Assembly: GCA_020686985.1 (NCBI GenBank)
Contig: JAJEPU010000019.1
Span: 1-64,000, forward strand
Reading direction: 5' to 3'
Source: Brotaphodocola catenula
GTDB taxonomy: Bacteria; Bacillota; Clostridia; Lachnospirales; Lachnospiraceae
Length of the DNA stretch: 64,000 nt
Positions 17,600 through 26,885 of this stretch are shown one piece after another. Both the position numbers and the translations under genes were made by a program. The first letter of the stretch is position 1. Each line of letters opens with the position of its first letter. The notes below the pieces were generated by a model. It was not told where the DNA came from and ran no database searches. It saw nothing but the letters and a program-made list of their open reading frames with translations.

Positions 17600-19375
17600 T
17601 TAGATTACGCCGTACTCTCTAAGCAGGTTTCCGATCTCCGTCTTGTCGAGATGCTTGAGCATCTCTTTCAGTGCAATCTTTTCAATGAAATTCATATTCA
17701 TGTCGGTGATCTTCTTGCCGTCGCGCAATTTTGTCGTCGCATTCAGCAGACAGCGCAGATCGAAGACACTGCCCCAGACCTCCGGAACTCCGCGGTCGAC
17801 ATTCAGGAGCGTGTAGACCGCCTCCATTCCGGTGCGGATTGAATACTCGGTCGTGAAGATCGTGTCGCGCTCAGTCTCGGCAAACTGCCCGATAAACGCG
17901 AAGTTCACACTGCCCTCCGGCACAACCTGCGGGCGGTCGCCCTTCTCGCGCGGCATAAAGAAGGCGGTGATATACGGCATCATGCAAGGGATCGTGTTTG
18001 CGCTGTGCTCTGCGAGTTCCTCGATCTGAGTCTCCGGCACACCGAGGTGGTAAAGCCACTCCATGCAGATCTCTTTACCCGTGCACTCGCGCATCGTCTT
18101 CTTGACAAAGTTGCCCGGCTTGTCGGTAAACAGACCGTAGATCCAGCCGACGAGCTGTCCCTCTGGCTGAGTCCGAAACTGTGGCTGACGGTTGAATGTC
18201 CAGCTCAAAAGCCAGTTGGAATCCTTGACCGTCACAATTCCTCCAGTCACGACATTTCCAGAAAACGGATCGCGCTTGCAGATCTTCTGGACATACGGCG
18301 GAATCTTATCATCGAGTGTCGTCACCGTCGCACTCATCCAGTTCGTCTTCTCCGGATCGTGGCAGAATTTGTCCGGTCTTCCGAACGACGGATCCTGGGA
18401 CGCAATCCTGCGCCACATATCCCATCCACTGCCCTCTTTGAGTTCCGGTTTCCACTCTGCCGGACGGTTCTGGCTTCCGAGTGTCGAGTTCTCGACACAG
18501 CCACCATCGGTGATAAACAGCAGATCATCTGCACTCAGCGCAATCTCCTTCTTTCCACCATCCGCGAGAACCGTGATCGACTTTGCCTGCTTTCTGCCAT
18601 CCTTGATGTCAAAGCGGACATCGGTCACCTTCGTGTTGAAATGAAACTGCACGTTGAATTTCTTCAAGTACTCAATCATCGGAAGAATCATCGACTCATA
18701 CTGGTTGTAGCGCGTGAAACGCAGGGCAGTGAAATCCGGCAGTCCTCCGATGTGGTGTACATATCGGCGCAGGTAGAGTTTCATCTCGAGTGCACTGTGC
18801 CAGTTCTCAAATGCAAACATCGTTCTCCAGTAAAGCCAGAAATTGGAATTTAACACCTCATCGTCAAAGAAATCCGTTATCTTCTTATTATAAAGGTCTT
18901 CATCCGGCGTGAAGAACAGCTTCAAAATCTCTCTTGCGCCCTTATCGGACAGACCAAATTTTCCATCCGTGTGAGCGTCCTGCCCTCTCTTCTCGGTCGC
19001 ACGCATCAGCGAGTAATTTGGATCGCGCTTATTTAACCAGTAGTACTCGTCAAGCACGCTGACTCCCTCGGTCTCAATCGACGGAATCGAGCGGAACAGA
19101 TCCCACATACATTCAAAGTGATTGTCCATCTCGCGTCCGCCTCGCATCACATAGCCAAGATCCTCAAACAGCAAACCGTCACATGCGCCACCTGCGACCG
19201 GATCTTTCTCTAAAATGTGAATTCTCTCGCCCTTCATCTGTCCGTCTCTGACAAGAAAGCAGGCACTTGCCAGACTTGCCAGTCCCGATCCGATCAGATA
19301 TGCCGACTTTCTATCCACTCCCTCCGGCTTCACCGGACGGGCAAACGCCTCATAGTTTCCACTCGAATAATACAT
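17600..19375 (-). CDS. ohyA: Oleate hydratase (FAD-dependent, MCRA family)
   Basis: The 591-residue protein hydrates the cis-9 double bond of unsaturated fatty acids to 10-hydroxy acids, a detoxification common in gut Firmicutes. YLIGSGLASLASACFLVRDG is the FAD-binding Rossmann loop near residue 30; GGREMDNHFECMWDL, KFCHDPEKTNWMSATVTT and EGSVNFAFIGQFAE are family segments. Length matches the family. ATG 19375 follows GAGAGGG; a TTG 7 codons earlier is less likely. It is a single gene. Confidence 0.94.
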   Translation of the reverse strand: MYYSSGNYEAFARPVKPEGVDRKSAYLIGSGLASLASACFLVRDGQMKGERIHILEKDPVAGGACDGLLFEDLGYVMRGGREMDNHFECMWDLFRSIPSIETEGVSVLDEYYWLNKRDPNYSLMRATEKRGQDAHTDGKFGLSDKGAREILKLFFTPDEDLYNKKITDFFDDEVLNSNFWLYWRTMFAFENWHSALEMKLYLRRYVHHIGGLPDFTALRFTRYNQYESMILPMIEYLKKFNVQFHFNTKVTDVRFDIKDGRKQAKSITVLADGGKKEIALSADDLLFITDGGCVENSTLGSQNRPAEWKPELKEGSGWDMWRRIASQDPSFGRPDKFCHDPEKTNWMSATVTTLDDKIPPYVQKICKRDPFSGNVVTGGIVTVKDSNWLLSWTFNRQPQFRTQPEGQLVGWIYGLFTDKPGNFVKKTMRECTGKEICMEWLYHLGVPETQIEELAEHSANTIPCMMPYITAFFMPREKGDRPQVVPEGSVNFAFIGQFAETERDTIFTTEYSIRTGMEAVYTLLNVDRGVPEVWGSVFDLRCLLNATTKLRDGKKITDMNMNFIEKIALKEMLKHLDKTEIGNLLREYGVI

Positions 19376-19603
19376 GAAATCGCCCTCTCTTTCCAATTAT
19401 CACCTGAAATCAGTATACCCGGGATTCCAGTCAGATATGTAAGCCTGACCGGAACCCCGGGGAATGATCTTTTTTGTGATATGGTATCAAAAACTACTTC
19501 TTATGTTTTTATCAATCACATCACATAGTCCTTATTATACATCGGAATCAAAAAGAGAGCAACTGTACTTTATTTCAAGTCGACTCTCGCAGTTTTTTCA
19601 TTT

Positions 19604-21313
19604 TTACTCGACATCGTTGAGTGCCTGGAAATCCTCCTCGCCGGTACGGACTTTGACAACCTTCATAACCTCATAGACAAAGATCTTTCCGTCTCCGATA
19701 TGACCGGTGTAGAGCACCTTCTTTGCAGTCTCAATGACTTTCTCAACCGGGATGCTTCCGACAATAACCTCAACCTTCATCTTCGGCAGAACCGTCACAT
19801 CCATCTCAACACCACGGTAACGCTCGCCGATACCTTTCTGGATTCCACATCCCATAACCTGTGTCACGGTCATTCCGGTTACACCGAGCTCATTGAGGGC
19901 ACTCTTCAGTGCCTCATATTTCGCATATTTTGCGATGATTGAAACCTTGTACATTCCAGTTCCTGCTCCACCTGCTGATCTCGTCGTCGTCACCGGAACG
20001 GAAACTGCCTTCTGCTTCTCGCTTGCCTTCTCGTAATCAGACTCGCCGAGATCTGTATTCTCATTGACTTCCATACCGGTGGAAACCTCAGACAGGTTGA
20101 ATCCTGCATAGGCACTGACAAGACCATGCTCATGGTAGTCAAGACCTTCGATCTCGACCTCAGACGGAACACGAAGACCGATGAACTTGTCAATCACCTT
20201 GAAGATGATCGTCATCATCACGATTACCCAAAGCATAACGGATACAACTCCGAGAACCTGTACGCCGAAGAAATGAAAACCACCGCCGTAGAATACACCA
20301 CCGTCCTGTGCAAACAGACCGGTCAGAATCGTTCCGGTTGCACCGCAGACACCGTGAACGGAGATTGCGCCGACCGGATCGTCAATTTTTGCCACATTGT
20401 CAAAGAACTCAACAGAGAGAACAAGAAGGATGCCGGCGATCAGACCGATGAAGAATGCACCCGTCGTTGTCACCATATCACAACCTGCGGTCACTGCGAC
20501 AAGACCTGCAAGGGAACCATTTAAGGACATCGAGACATCCGGTTTCTTGTAGCGAAGCCAGGTAAAGATCATAACGGTGCAGGTTGCAACTGCTGCGGAC
20601 ATGTTCGTGTTCATGAAAATCCGGCTTGCAGAGATCATATCTGCATCCGTGCTCATTGCCACGGTGCTTGCACCGTTAAAACCGAACCAGCAGAACCAGA
20701 GGATGAAGACTCCAAGAGCCGCTGCCATCAGGTTGTGACCCGGGATTGCATGTGCCTTTCCGCTCTTGTCATACTTTCCGATTCTCGGTCCAAGGATTCT
20801 TGCTCCAATACATGCTGAGACACCTCCGACCATATGTACCGCTGTGCTTCCTGCAAAATCGTGGAAACCGAGTGAGGAGAGCCAGCCACCGCCCCAGATC
20901 CAGTGTCCGGAGATCGGATAGACGATCAGGGAAATCAAACCACTGTATACACAGTATGCCTTAAAGTTCGTGCGCTCTGCCATCGAGCCGGAAACAATCG
21001 TCGCTGCGGTTGCACAGAAGACTGTCTGGAAAATCACATAACAGAGAGTTGGAAGCGTTCCAAAATCATAGGTTCCGCGGATGAACGGATCGAAACCGCC
21101 GATCAGTGCGCCGGAACCGCTAAACATAATGCCAAATCCTACAAACCAATACGCCGGAGTACCGATACAGAAGTCCATCAGGTTCTTCATGATGATGTTT
21201 CCGGTGTTCTTTGCACGGGTCATGCCCGCTTCACAAAGTGCGAACCCTGCCTGCATGAAAAAGACGAGTGCAGCGCCGATCAGGGTCCAGATGACGTCAA
21301 CAGATGAATACAT
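19604..21313 (-). CDS. amt: Ammonium transporter with fused PII domain
   Basis: Residues 1-400 are an Amt channel with about eleven helices, including DFAGSTAVHMVGG and ISVHGVCGATG with the conserved pore Asp and His. After a hydrophilic linker, residues 454-569 form a GlnB/PII domain (GIQKGIGERYRGVE, HIGDGKIFVYEVMKV, RTGEED). PII normally plugs Amt under nitrogen excess; the fusion makes this intramolecular. The position equivalent to the uridylylated Tyr51 is Met, so uridylylation is not expected and control should depend on ATP/ADP and 2-oxoglutarate. The start follows GAGGAGG. Confidence 0.95.
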   Translation of the reverse strand: MYSSVDVIWTLIGAALVFFMQAGFALCEAGMTRAKNTGNIIMKNLMDFCIGTPAYWFVGFGIMFSGSGALIGGFDPFIRGTYDFGTLPTLCYVIFQTVFCATAATIVSGSMAERTNFKAYCVYSGLISLIVYPISGHWIWGGGWLSSLGFHDFAGSTAVHMVGGVSACIGARILGPRIGKYDKSGKAHAIPGHNLMAAALGVFILWFCWFGFNGASTVAMSTDADMISASRIFMNTNMSAAVATCTVMIFTWLRYKKPDVSMSLNGSLAGLVAVTAGCDMVTTTGAFFIGLIAGILLVLSVEFFDNVAKIDDPVGAISVHGVCGATGTILTGLFAQDGGVFYGGGFHFFGVQVLGVVSVMLWVIVMMTIIFKVIDKFIGLRVPSEVEIEGLDYHEHGLVSAYAGFNLSEVSTGMEVNENTDLGESDYEKASEKQKAVSVPVTTTRSAGGAGTGMYKVSIIAKYAKYEALKSALNELGVTGMTVTQVMGCGIQKGIGERYRGVEMDVTVLPKMKVEVIVGSIPVEKVIETAKKVLYTGHIGDGKIFVYEVMKVVKVRTGEEDFQALNDVE

Positions 21314-21351
21314 AGATTTTTCCTCCTCATTCCCTTTTTGTAAAAAAGAAA

Positions 21352-21392
21352 AAGCAGAGCGGCCGGTCTCATTTCCTTCAGCCTCTCTGCTT
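21352..21392 (-). terminator. Leader terminator upstream of amt
   Basis: On the minus strand AAGCAGAG and CTCTGCTTTTTCTTTTTT form a strong intrinsic terminator. It begins only a few bases after the predicted start of the amt transcript and ends about 40 bases before the coding region, so it looks like an attenuator. It could also stop transcription from the permease gene. Confidence 0.75.
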
Positions 21393-21400
21393 GGTTACGG

Positions 21401-21429
21401 ATTATATGCTTCCTTTTTCGCTCTGTCAA
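21401..21429 (-). promoter_or_regulatory. Consensus promoter of amt
   Basis: On the minus strand TTGACA and TATAAT are both perfect and 17 bases apart. The terminator stem begins at the expected transcription start. Confidence 0.88.
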
Positions 21430-21538
21430 TCCCGCAGAATCAATTCCTTATTTTTTTAGAACTTGGGGATTCTTTTCTGTATTTTCACACATACGCACTT
21501 AATTTTAACAGTTTTTTGATAAAAGAATCTTATCTGGT

Positions 21539-22912
21539 TTACAGCATGATGTATTTCAGCACAAAAAGCACTGCAAGAACATACAGCAGTGGGCTGATCT
21601 TCTTCTCTTTTGCCTTTCCGCAGACCACATTGATCACAACATAGGAAATGATTCCCATTGCGATACCCTCGGAAATGCTGTACATAAACGGCATTGCAAT
21701 GACACCGATGTATGCCGGAATCGCCTCGGTGTAATCGTCAAAGTTCACCTTCAGCATCGAAGAAATCATTAAGAAACCCACGACGATCAGTGCCGGTGCC
21801 GTCGCAAATGACGGAATTGCAAGAAAGATCGGAGATAAGAACAGGGACAATCCAAACAGGATTCCTGCGACAGTCGCTGTCAGACCGGTGCGTCCTCCCT
21901 CTGCAACGCCGGAAGCACTCTCCACGAAGGTCGTTACCGTGGAAGTACCAAAGATTGCACCTGCGGTCGTTGCAAGTGCATCCGAGAGCAGAGCTCCGCG
22001 AATCTTCGGAAGGCGGCCTTCCTTATCAAGCATATCTGCCTTTGATGCCACTCCGATCAGGGTTCCAAGCGTATCAAACAGATCGACAAACAGAAATGCG
22101 AACACGATTGCAAAGAAGTCCAAAGAGAACACCTTGCTGAAATCGAGCTTCATGAATGTCGGTGCCATGCTCGGAATCGCAATTCCGTTTGAGAAATCCG
22201 GCAGAAGACTGTATGCGCCTGCATTCGGATTGACCTGATAGATTCCGGTCAGCTGGCAGATGATTCCGAGAATCCAGGTGATCAGAATTCCCCAGAGAAT
22301 GTTTCCCTTTACCTGCTTAACCAGAAGAATCGCACTGATAAGGATGCCGATCAGCGCAAGAAGCACGGTGATTCCCTCGGTCGAGAACGTTCCGTTCTGA
22401 ACGGATGCCTTAAACGAATAGAAAGATACCAGCGTCGTGCTGTCCACAACAATCTTTGCATTCTGCATGCCGATAAATGCGATGTAGATACCGATTCCCG
22501 CAGATACCGAATGTTTGAGGTTCATCGGAATCGCATTGAAAATCCGCTCACGCACATTTGTCAGAGACAGAATGATGAAAATAATACCCTCCGCAAAGAC
22601 TGCGGTCAGAGCCATCTCCCAGCTGTATCCCATCTGTAAAACAACTGTGTAGGCAAAATAGGCATTCAGACCCATTCCCGGCGCAAGAACGAACGGATAG
22701 TTCGCCATCAGCGCCATACAGAGGGTTCCGAGCAGGGCAGACACTGCTGTCGCAGTGAACACCGCTCCGCTGTCCATTCCCGCTGCACTCAGAATGCTCG
22801 GATTGACCGCCAGAATGTACGCCATCGTCATGAACGTGGTGACACCCGCCAGAACCTCGGTCTTTACATCCGTGTGATTCTCTTTGAGATGAAACACTTT
22901 TTCCAGACTCAT
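21539..22912 (-). CDS. Purine permease, AzgA-like (NCS2)
   Basis: The 457-residue membrane protein resembles adenine/guanine/hypoxanthine:H+ symporters. EVLAGVTTFMTMAYILAVNP near the N-terminus, APGMGLNAYFAYTVV, and FVDLFDTLGTLIGVASKADM plus STVTTFVESASGVAEGGRTG in the second half are the AzgA hallmarks. About twelve to fourteen helices are expected. ATG 22912 follows GGGAAGAGAGGG by 6 bases. No purine riboswitch is seen in the leader. Substrate among the purine bases is not resolved. Confidence 0.92.
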   Translation of the reverse strand: MSLEKVFHLKENHTDVKTEVLAGVTTFMTMAYILAVNPSILSAAGMDSGAVFTATAVSALLGTLCMALMANYPFVLAPGMGLNAYFAYTVVLQMGYSWEMALTAVFAEGIIFIILSLTNVRERIFNAIPMNLKHSVSAGIGIYIAFIGMQNAKIVVDSTTLVSFYSFKASVQNGTFSTEGITVLLALIGILISAILLVKQVKGNILWGILITWILGIICQLTGIYQVNPNAGAYSLLPDFSNGIAIPSMAPTFMKLDFSKVFSLDFFAIVFAFLFVDLFDTLGTLIGVASKADMLDKEGRLPKIRGALLSDALATTAGAIFGTSTVTTFVESASGVAEGGRTGLTATVAGILFGLSLFLSPIFLAIPSFATAPALIVVGFLMISSMLKVNFDDYTEAIPAYIGVIAMPFMYSISEGIAMGIISYVVINVVCGKAKEKKISPLLYVLAVLFVLKYIML

Positions 22913-23169
22913 AAATTTCCCTCTCTTCCCATATCTGTCCTGATTTTCCAAAAATCAAGTCGATCGTCAAGTCAAGGTTCAAGAAGATTTCACTCATGAC
23001 TTGCCTCGTGATTAACTCTTGACTAACTCATAACCGACTCATGATCTGATTTCAATCAGGCACTTATCATTTTGTGCAATTTTTCTGCACAACGTTTTCA
23101 TTGTAGCATTTTATAAGAAGAAATACCAGTGTCAATTTCAGTCAGAATTGTATATGTACCATTTTATTC

Positions 23170-23200
23170 GTTGCTGTTCACGCATTGCGCAAACAGCAAC
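23170..23200. repeat. 31-bp palindromic repeat, copy 1
   Basis: Perfect 9-base arms GTTGCTGTT and AACAGCAAC enclose CACGCATTGCGCA. It directly abuts the cut-operon terminator. Related copies are at 37023, 43322, 44719 and 46490. Confidence 0.85.
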
Positions 23201-23201
23201 C

Positions 23202-23245
23202 AAAAGAGACAGATGCTCGTTTGTGGGGAAGCACCTGTCTCTTTT
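23202..23245 (-). terminator. Terminator of the cut operon
   Basis: AAAAGAGACAG and CTGTCTCTTTT form the stem, with TGCT/AGCA pairing inside. It lies about 155 bases after the last shell gene. Confidence 0.85.
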
Positions 23246-23401
23246 CAGTCAATTTTTACATAGCAGTGTTTGATTGGTTTGACATCACGTCAGTTAAAAA
23301 TATATAGGTTGGTTGAAGGAATTGTTTTTTAGTTTATATGAGATTTTATCTGTCACAGAAACGAAACGTTTTCGCGTATCGGTGTCTTTGTATTGGAGCG
23401 A

Positions 23402-23686
23402 TTAGTTCTCGCTTACATGCGGAAGAATGGTCTCTACCTCTGCGTGCGGACGCGGAATGACATGTACGGAAACCAGCTCGCCAACTCTCTGAGCTGCTGC
23501 TGCGCCTGCATCGGTTGCTGCCTTTACTGCACCTACATCACCGCGAACCATAACGGTTACCAGACCACCACCGACAAACTCTTTGCCGATCAGGGTTACG
23601 TTTGCCGCCTTTACCATTGCATCAGCTGCCTCAATTGATCCTACCAGTCCCTTTGTCTCGATCATTCCCAGTGCATCGTACTTCAT
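23402..23686 (-). CDS. BMC-domain shell protein, canonical hexamer (last gene)
   Basis: The 94-residue PduA/EutM-like protein forms hexagonal shell tiles. [20 protein letters not shown], the [11 protein letters not shown] strand, [17 protein letters not shown] and [12 protein letters not shown] are standard BMC features. [13 protein letters not shown] is typical of a pore-lining tile. It differs from the first gene of the operon (39225-39509) at only about a dozen positions, mostly the last five residues and residues 16 and 37. It is the most distal gene of the locus. Confidence 0.97.
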   Translation of the reverse strand: MKYDALGMIETKGLVGSIEAADAMVKAANVTLIGKEFVGGGLVTVMVRGDVGAVKAATDAGAAAAQRVGELVSVHVIPRPHAEVETILPHVSEN

Positions 23687-23751
23687 CTTTGTTTCCTCCT
23701 GATTTTCTTTCAAATTTTATTGTTCCATATTTGTAATAAAACAAACATTTT

Positions 23752-24411
23752 TTAGCGCACAATTCTGACGGTTGAAGAAGAGCCAAGTCCCATTGCATTT
23801 GCCTCTTCCATATCCAGATGACATTCCAGTCCGGACTGCTCCGTCACACGGATCACCGTATTTTTCAGAATACCTCCGCGCACTCCGTCCACCTCAAGGC
23901 AGACGCTCTCTCCATCATGCACACCGAAACGCTCTGCGTCGGACGGCAACATGTGAATATGGCGCTGTGCGATCATCACACCGTTTTTCGTCTGAACCGA
24001 ACCCTTCGGTCCGACAAGGGTGATTCCCGGAGTTCCCTCAAGATCGCCGGAGAGCTTCACCGGAGCCTTGACTCCAAGTTTGAAGCAATCTCCAACAAGA
24101 ATCTCGATCTGACTTGCCTTGCGAACAGGTCCAAGAATCCGGACTTTCTCGATTGCTCCCTTCGGTCCACACACGGTCACCGTCTCCTTGCAGGCGAATT
24201 GTCCCGGCTGGGAGAGATCCTTGAGCTTTGTCAGTTCATATCCTGCGCCGAAGAGTTTCTCGAGATCCCCGGCAGAGAGATGGACATGACGGTTGGAAAC
24301 GCCGACCGGGATTGCTCCACTCTCCGGCTTTTCCTCGGAAGCCGTCTTTGCGTCTGTGCCATTCTTGACTGCTTCCATAATAAGTTTCATAAGTGCTTCA
24401 CACTGATCCAT
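23752..24411 (-). CDS. pduL: Phosphotransacylase PduL
   Basis: The 219-residue enzyme converts acetyl-CoA and phosphate to acetyl phosphate inside the compartment and regenerates CoA for the aldehyde dehydrogenase. The metal-binding motifs SNRHVHLS and MIAQRHIHMLPSDA are intact. The first 20 residues (DQCEALMKLIMEAVKNG) form an amphipathic helix followed by a linker, as in PduL encapsulation peptides. Confidence 0.95.
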   Translation of the reverse strand: MDQCEALMKLIMEAVKNGTDAKTASEEKPESGAIPVGVSNRHVHLSAGDLEKLFGAGYELTKLKDLSQPGQFACKETVTVCGPKGAIEKVRILGPVRKASQIEILVGDCFKLGVKAPVKLSGDLEGTPGITLVGPKGSVQTKNGVMIAQRHIHMLPSDAERFGVHDGESVCLEVDGVRGGILKNTVIRVTEQSGLECHLDMEEANAMGLGSSSTVRIVR

Positions 24412-24449
24412 GGATGACTTCCTCCCTGTATTTTTTCTTGCTTATTTCC

Positions 24450-26111
24450 TTATTTATTCATAGAGGAGATCAGCTGGCGAACAAGGTCTGCCAGATGAGC
24501 ATCGTCTGTGAATCCGGCACTTGCCTGCTCCAACTGGTTCTGGCTGGTCACAGTCTGCTCCACAGAAGCTCCGCAACTGCCTGCGCAGTGGCTCTGCTTC
24601 TTCTCAAAGGAAGCGACGATATCTGCCGGGCTGAACTCATGTGCACAGGATGAGGTTTCCGGTGCGGATGTGGTCTCACAGCAGGATACCGGTGCGGCTG
24701 CCGTATTTTCAGTTACCTCCGGATGATGGAAGGTGCGGTCATCCTCGATCAGAGTTGCACAGTTCTTCAGTCCGTATGCGACTTTCTTGATGTTGATCAG
24801 ATTTAACGGGCTTACATTCTCGGAAACGGAGCTTCCGCCACAGGTACCACAGCCGAGGGTGAAGGCTACATTCAGTCCGGTGCTGATTCCGGTTCCCCCC
24901 ATGCTTCCGCCGGTGTTGACCAGAATTCTGGATGCCGGTTTTACAGCGAACTTGCGGACAATCTCGTCATCCTTCGTGTGAATGCTCATCGTGTGACCGA
25001 TACCATTCTGTAACAGATCCATGCTCAAATGGCAAGCCTCCTGCCAGTCCTTTACGGTGTAGAATGCGAGAACCGTTGTCAGCTTTTCATAGGAGAGCGG
25101 GTAACCGTCGCCAACGCCGTCCTGTCCACCGATCAGAACCTTTGCAGTCTCCGGAACGCTGATCCCTGCCGCCTGTGCGATTACCTGCGGGGTACGTCCA
25201 ACAAACTTTGCGTTCATTGCATGACCTCCGTTCTTGAACAGCAGACGGCAAACCTTCTCGGTCTCCTCACAGGTCATGAAGTATGCTCCCTGACGCTGAA
25301 GCTCTGCGACAACCTCGTCGTGGTTGCACTCCTCACAGATGATCGACTGCTCGGAAGCACAGATCGTACCGTTATCAAAGGTCTTGCTCGCCATGATTGC
25401 GGATACGGCAGACTTCACATCAGCCGTTCTCTCGATGTATGCCGGAGAGTTTCCTGCTCCAACACCGATTGCCGGCTTTCCTGCGGAGTAAGCTGCCTTT
25501 ACCATACCCGGACCACCGGTTGCGATGATCAGAGCCACTTCCTTGCAGTGCATCAGCTCGTTCGTTGCTGCCATCGTCGGGGTGGAGATACATCCGATCA
25601 CGCCCTCCGGAGCGCCTGCCTTCAAAGCAGCCTCCTTCATCAGCTCTGCTGCGCGCAGAGTACATTTTGCAGCAGACGGATGCGGGGAGAAGACAATCGC
25701 ATTTCCTGCCTTGATCGCGATCATCGACTTATAGATAACCGTGGAAGTCGGATTCGTGGACGGAACGATTCCCATGATCAGTCCAGCCGGTGCTGCAACC
25801 TCAAGAATTCCTCTCGCCTTATCCTCTGAGAGAATTCCGACGGTTTTCATGTCTCGGATATCCTCGTAAAGCAGGGTGGATGCTGCATGGTTCTTGTAAG
25901 TCTTATCAAGAACCTTTCCAAATCCAGTCTCTTCCACTGCCATCTTTGCCAGACAGGAAGCGTGCTCCTCTGCTGCCTCAATCATACTGCGCAGAATCTT
26001 GTCAATCTGCTCTGCTGTCATGCATGCCATCTTTTTTGCTGCCTCAGCACCCTGACGCGCCAGATTTCTTGCTTCCTGAACGGAACGCAAATCCAGATCA
26101 AAATTTTCCAT
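24450..26111 (-). CDS. cutF: CoA-acylating acetaldehyde dehydrogenase with cargo tail
   Basis: The 553-residue enzyme oxidises acetaldehyde from CutC to acetyl-CoA with NAD. The catalytic region FDNGTICASEQ places the Cys at residue 251, and STNPT places the conserved Asn at 120. The catalytic fold ends near residue 450. A Cys/Ser/Thr-rich linker and a terminal amphipathic helix (DDAHLADLVRQLISSMNK) follow, a probable encapsulation peptide; a second helix-like segment (SPADIVASFEKK) lies at 494-505. ATG 26111 follows AAAGGA. The symbol follows cut-locus usage and is less certain than the function. Confidence 0.93.
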   Translation of the reverse strand: MENFDLDLRSVQEARNLARQGAEAAKKMACMTAEQIDKILRSMIEAAEEHASCLAKMAVEETGFGKVLDKTYKNHAASTLLYEDIRDMKTVGILSEDKARGILEVAAPAGLIMGIVPSTNPTSTVIYKSMIAIKAGNAIVFSPHPSAAKCTLRAAELMKEAALKAGAPEGVIGCISTPTMAATNELMHCKEVALIIATGGPGMVKAAYSAGKPAIGVGAGNSPAYIERTADVKSAVSAIMASKTFDNGTICASEQSIICEECNHDEVVAELQRQGAYFMTCEETEKVCRLLFKNGGHAMNAKFVGRTPQVIAQAAGISVPETAKVLIGGQDGVGDGYPLSYEKLTTVLAFYTVKDWQEACHLSMDLLQNGIGHTMSIHTKDDEIVRKFAVKPASRILVNTGGSMGGTGISTGLNVAFTLGCGTCGGSSVSENVSPLNLINIKKVAYGLKNCATLIEDDRTFHHPEVTENTAAAPVSCCETTSAPETSSCAHEFSPADIVASFEKKQSHCAGSCGASVEQTVTSQNQLEQASAGFTDDAHLADLVRQLISSMNK

Positions 26112-26163
26112 TGTTTTATCCTTTCCTCTCACATTTTCTATCACAAATCCCCGTTAAGAGATT

Positions 26164-26871
26164 CTATATCTGATACCACTGTCTCAGCTCTTCCATCAGC
26201 TTTGACTTGTTCGCTCTCGAGATCTCTCTGCCCGCGATTCCAAGCTCCGGGTAATTTCTTGCCAGACTGCGAAGTTTTGTCACATGGGTCCTTTCAAGCT
26301 CCGAGAGAAGTGCCCCTTTGCCTTCCTCCTTCACGAGCCAGTCACAGTATTCCCGGCTCAGCTCCCCATTTTTTCGCTCTGGAGCGGGTTCCTCTTCCGA
26401 ATCACTCTCCGTTCCCGGTTCATCTGCCTTTGATGGCTTAAAATCTTCTGTTTTCTCTTCTGTCTCCTCAGAACCTTCTAAATCTTCTGAAGTTTCCGAG
26501 CTCGCCAAGTTTTTTAACTCTCCCTGATTCTCTAAGCCCTCAAATTTGACTTCTGCTTCTGCGGTTTCTTCCTGATCATCGGAAGGATCAGACGGATCTC
26601 TCGGATCGAACATCCCTGTCACTTCCTCATGCGGTCGTGCAATGATGTGACTTGTCACCAGATGTCCCTCCCCGAAACGCTCCACCGATGCTGTGCCGGC
26701 ATCGACTGCTGAATGAACCGCCGATACATCGCCAGTCACCGTGATTGTCACGAGACCGCCTCCGATTATCGTCCTTTCCACAAGAGTCACATCCGCACTC
26801 TTGAGCATCGCATCAAGCGCCTCAATCGCCGGAACCAGACCTCTCGTCTCAATCATTCCAAGTGCCTGCAT
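26164..26871 (-). CDS. BMC-domain protein with acidic linker and C-terminal domain (PduK/EutK-like)
   Basis: Residues 1-88 are a BMC domain (MQALGMIETRGLVPAIEA, GGGLVTITVTGDV, SHIIARPHEEV). Residues 90-170 are a Glu/Ser-rich linker. The last 65 residues (YCDWLVKEEGKGALLSELER onward, ending NKSKLMEELRQWYQI) look like a small helical SAP or Rho-N-like nucleic-acid-binding fold. The tail should face one side of the shell. A binding partner is not known. Confidence 0.87.
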   Translation of the reverse strand: MQALGMIETRGLVPAIEALDAMLKSADVTLVERTIIGGGLVTITVTGDVSAVHSAVDAGTASVERFGEGHLVTSHIIARPHEEVTGMFDPRDPSDPSDDQEETAEAEVKFEGLENQGELKNLASSETSEDLEGSEETEEKTEDFKPSKADEPGTESDSEEEPAPERKNGELSREYCDWLVKEEGKGALLSELERTHVTKLRSLARNYPELGIAGREISRANKSKLMEELRQWYQI

Positions 26872-26885
26872 GTGCTACATCCTCC

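Larger units (their letters stand above)
22913..23401. other. Gap holding azgA promoter, repeat and cut-operon terminator
   Basis: The azgA promoter on the minus strand is probably TTGACA with TAAAAT 16 bases later, near 23105-23135. Its leader has short iterated ATGAGT-like words but no recognised riboswitch. A 31-bp palindromic repeat and the cut-operon terminator lie further right. No gene is seen. Confidence 0.5.

Noticed and set aside
21352..21392. ANTAR-type paired hairpins in the amt leader
   Set aside because: Only one clear hairpin is visible and its loop does not match the six-base ANTAR loop pattern; kept only as a terminator.
22913..23160. Possible purine riboswitch before the AzgA-like permease
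   Set aside because: The conserved three-way junction blocks were not found on reading the leader.
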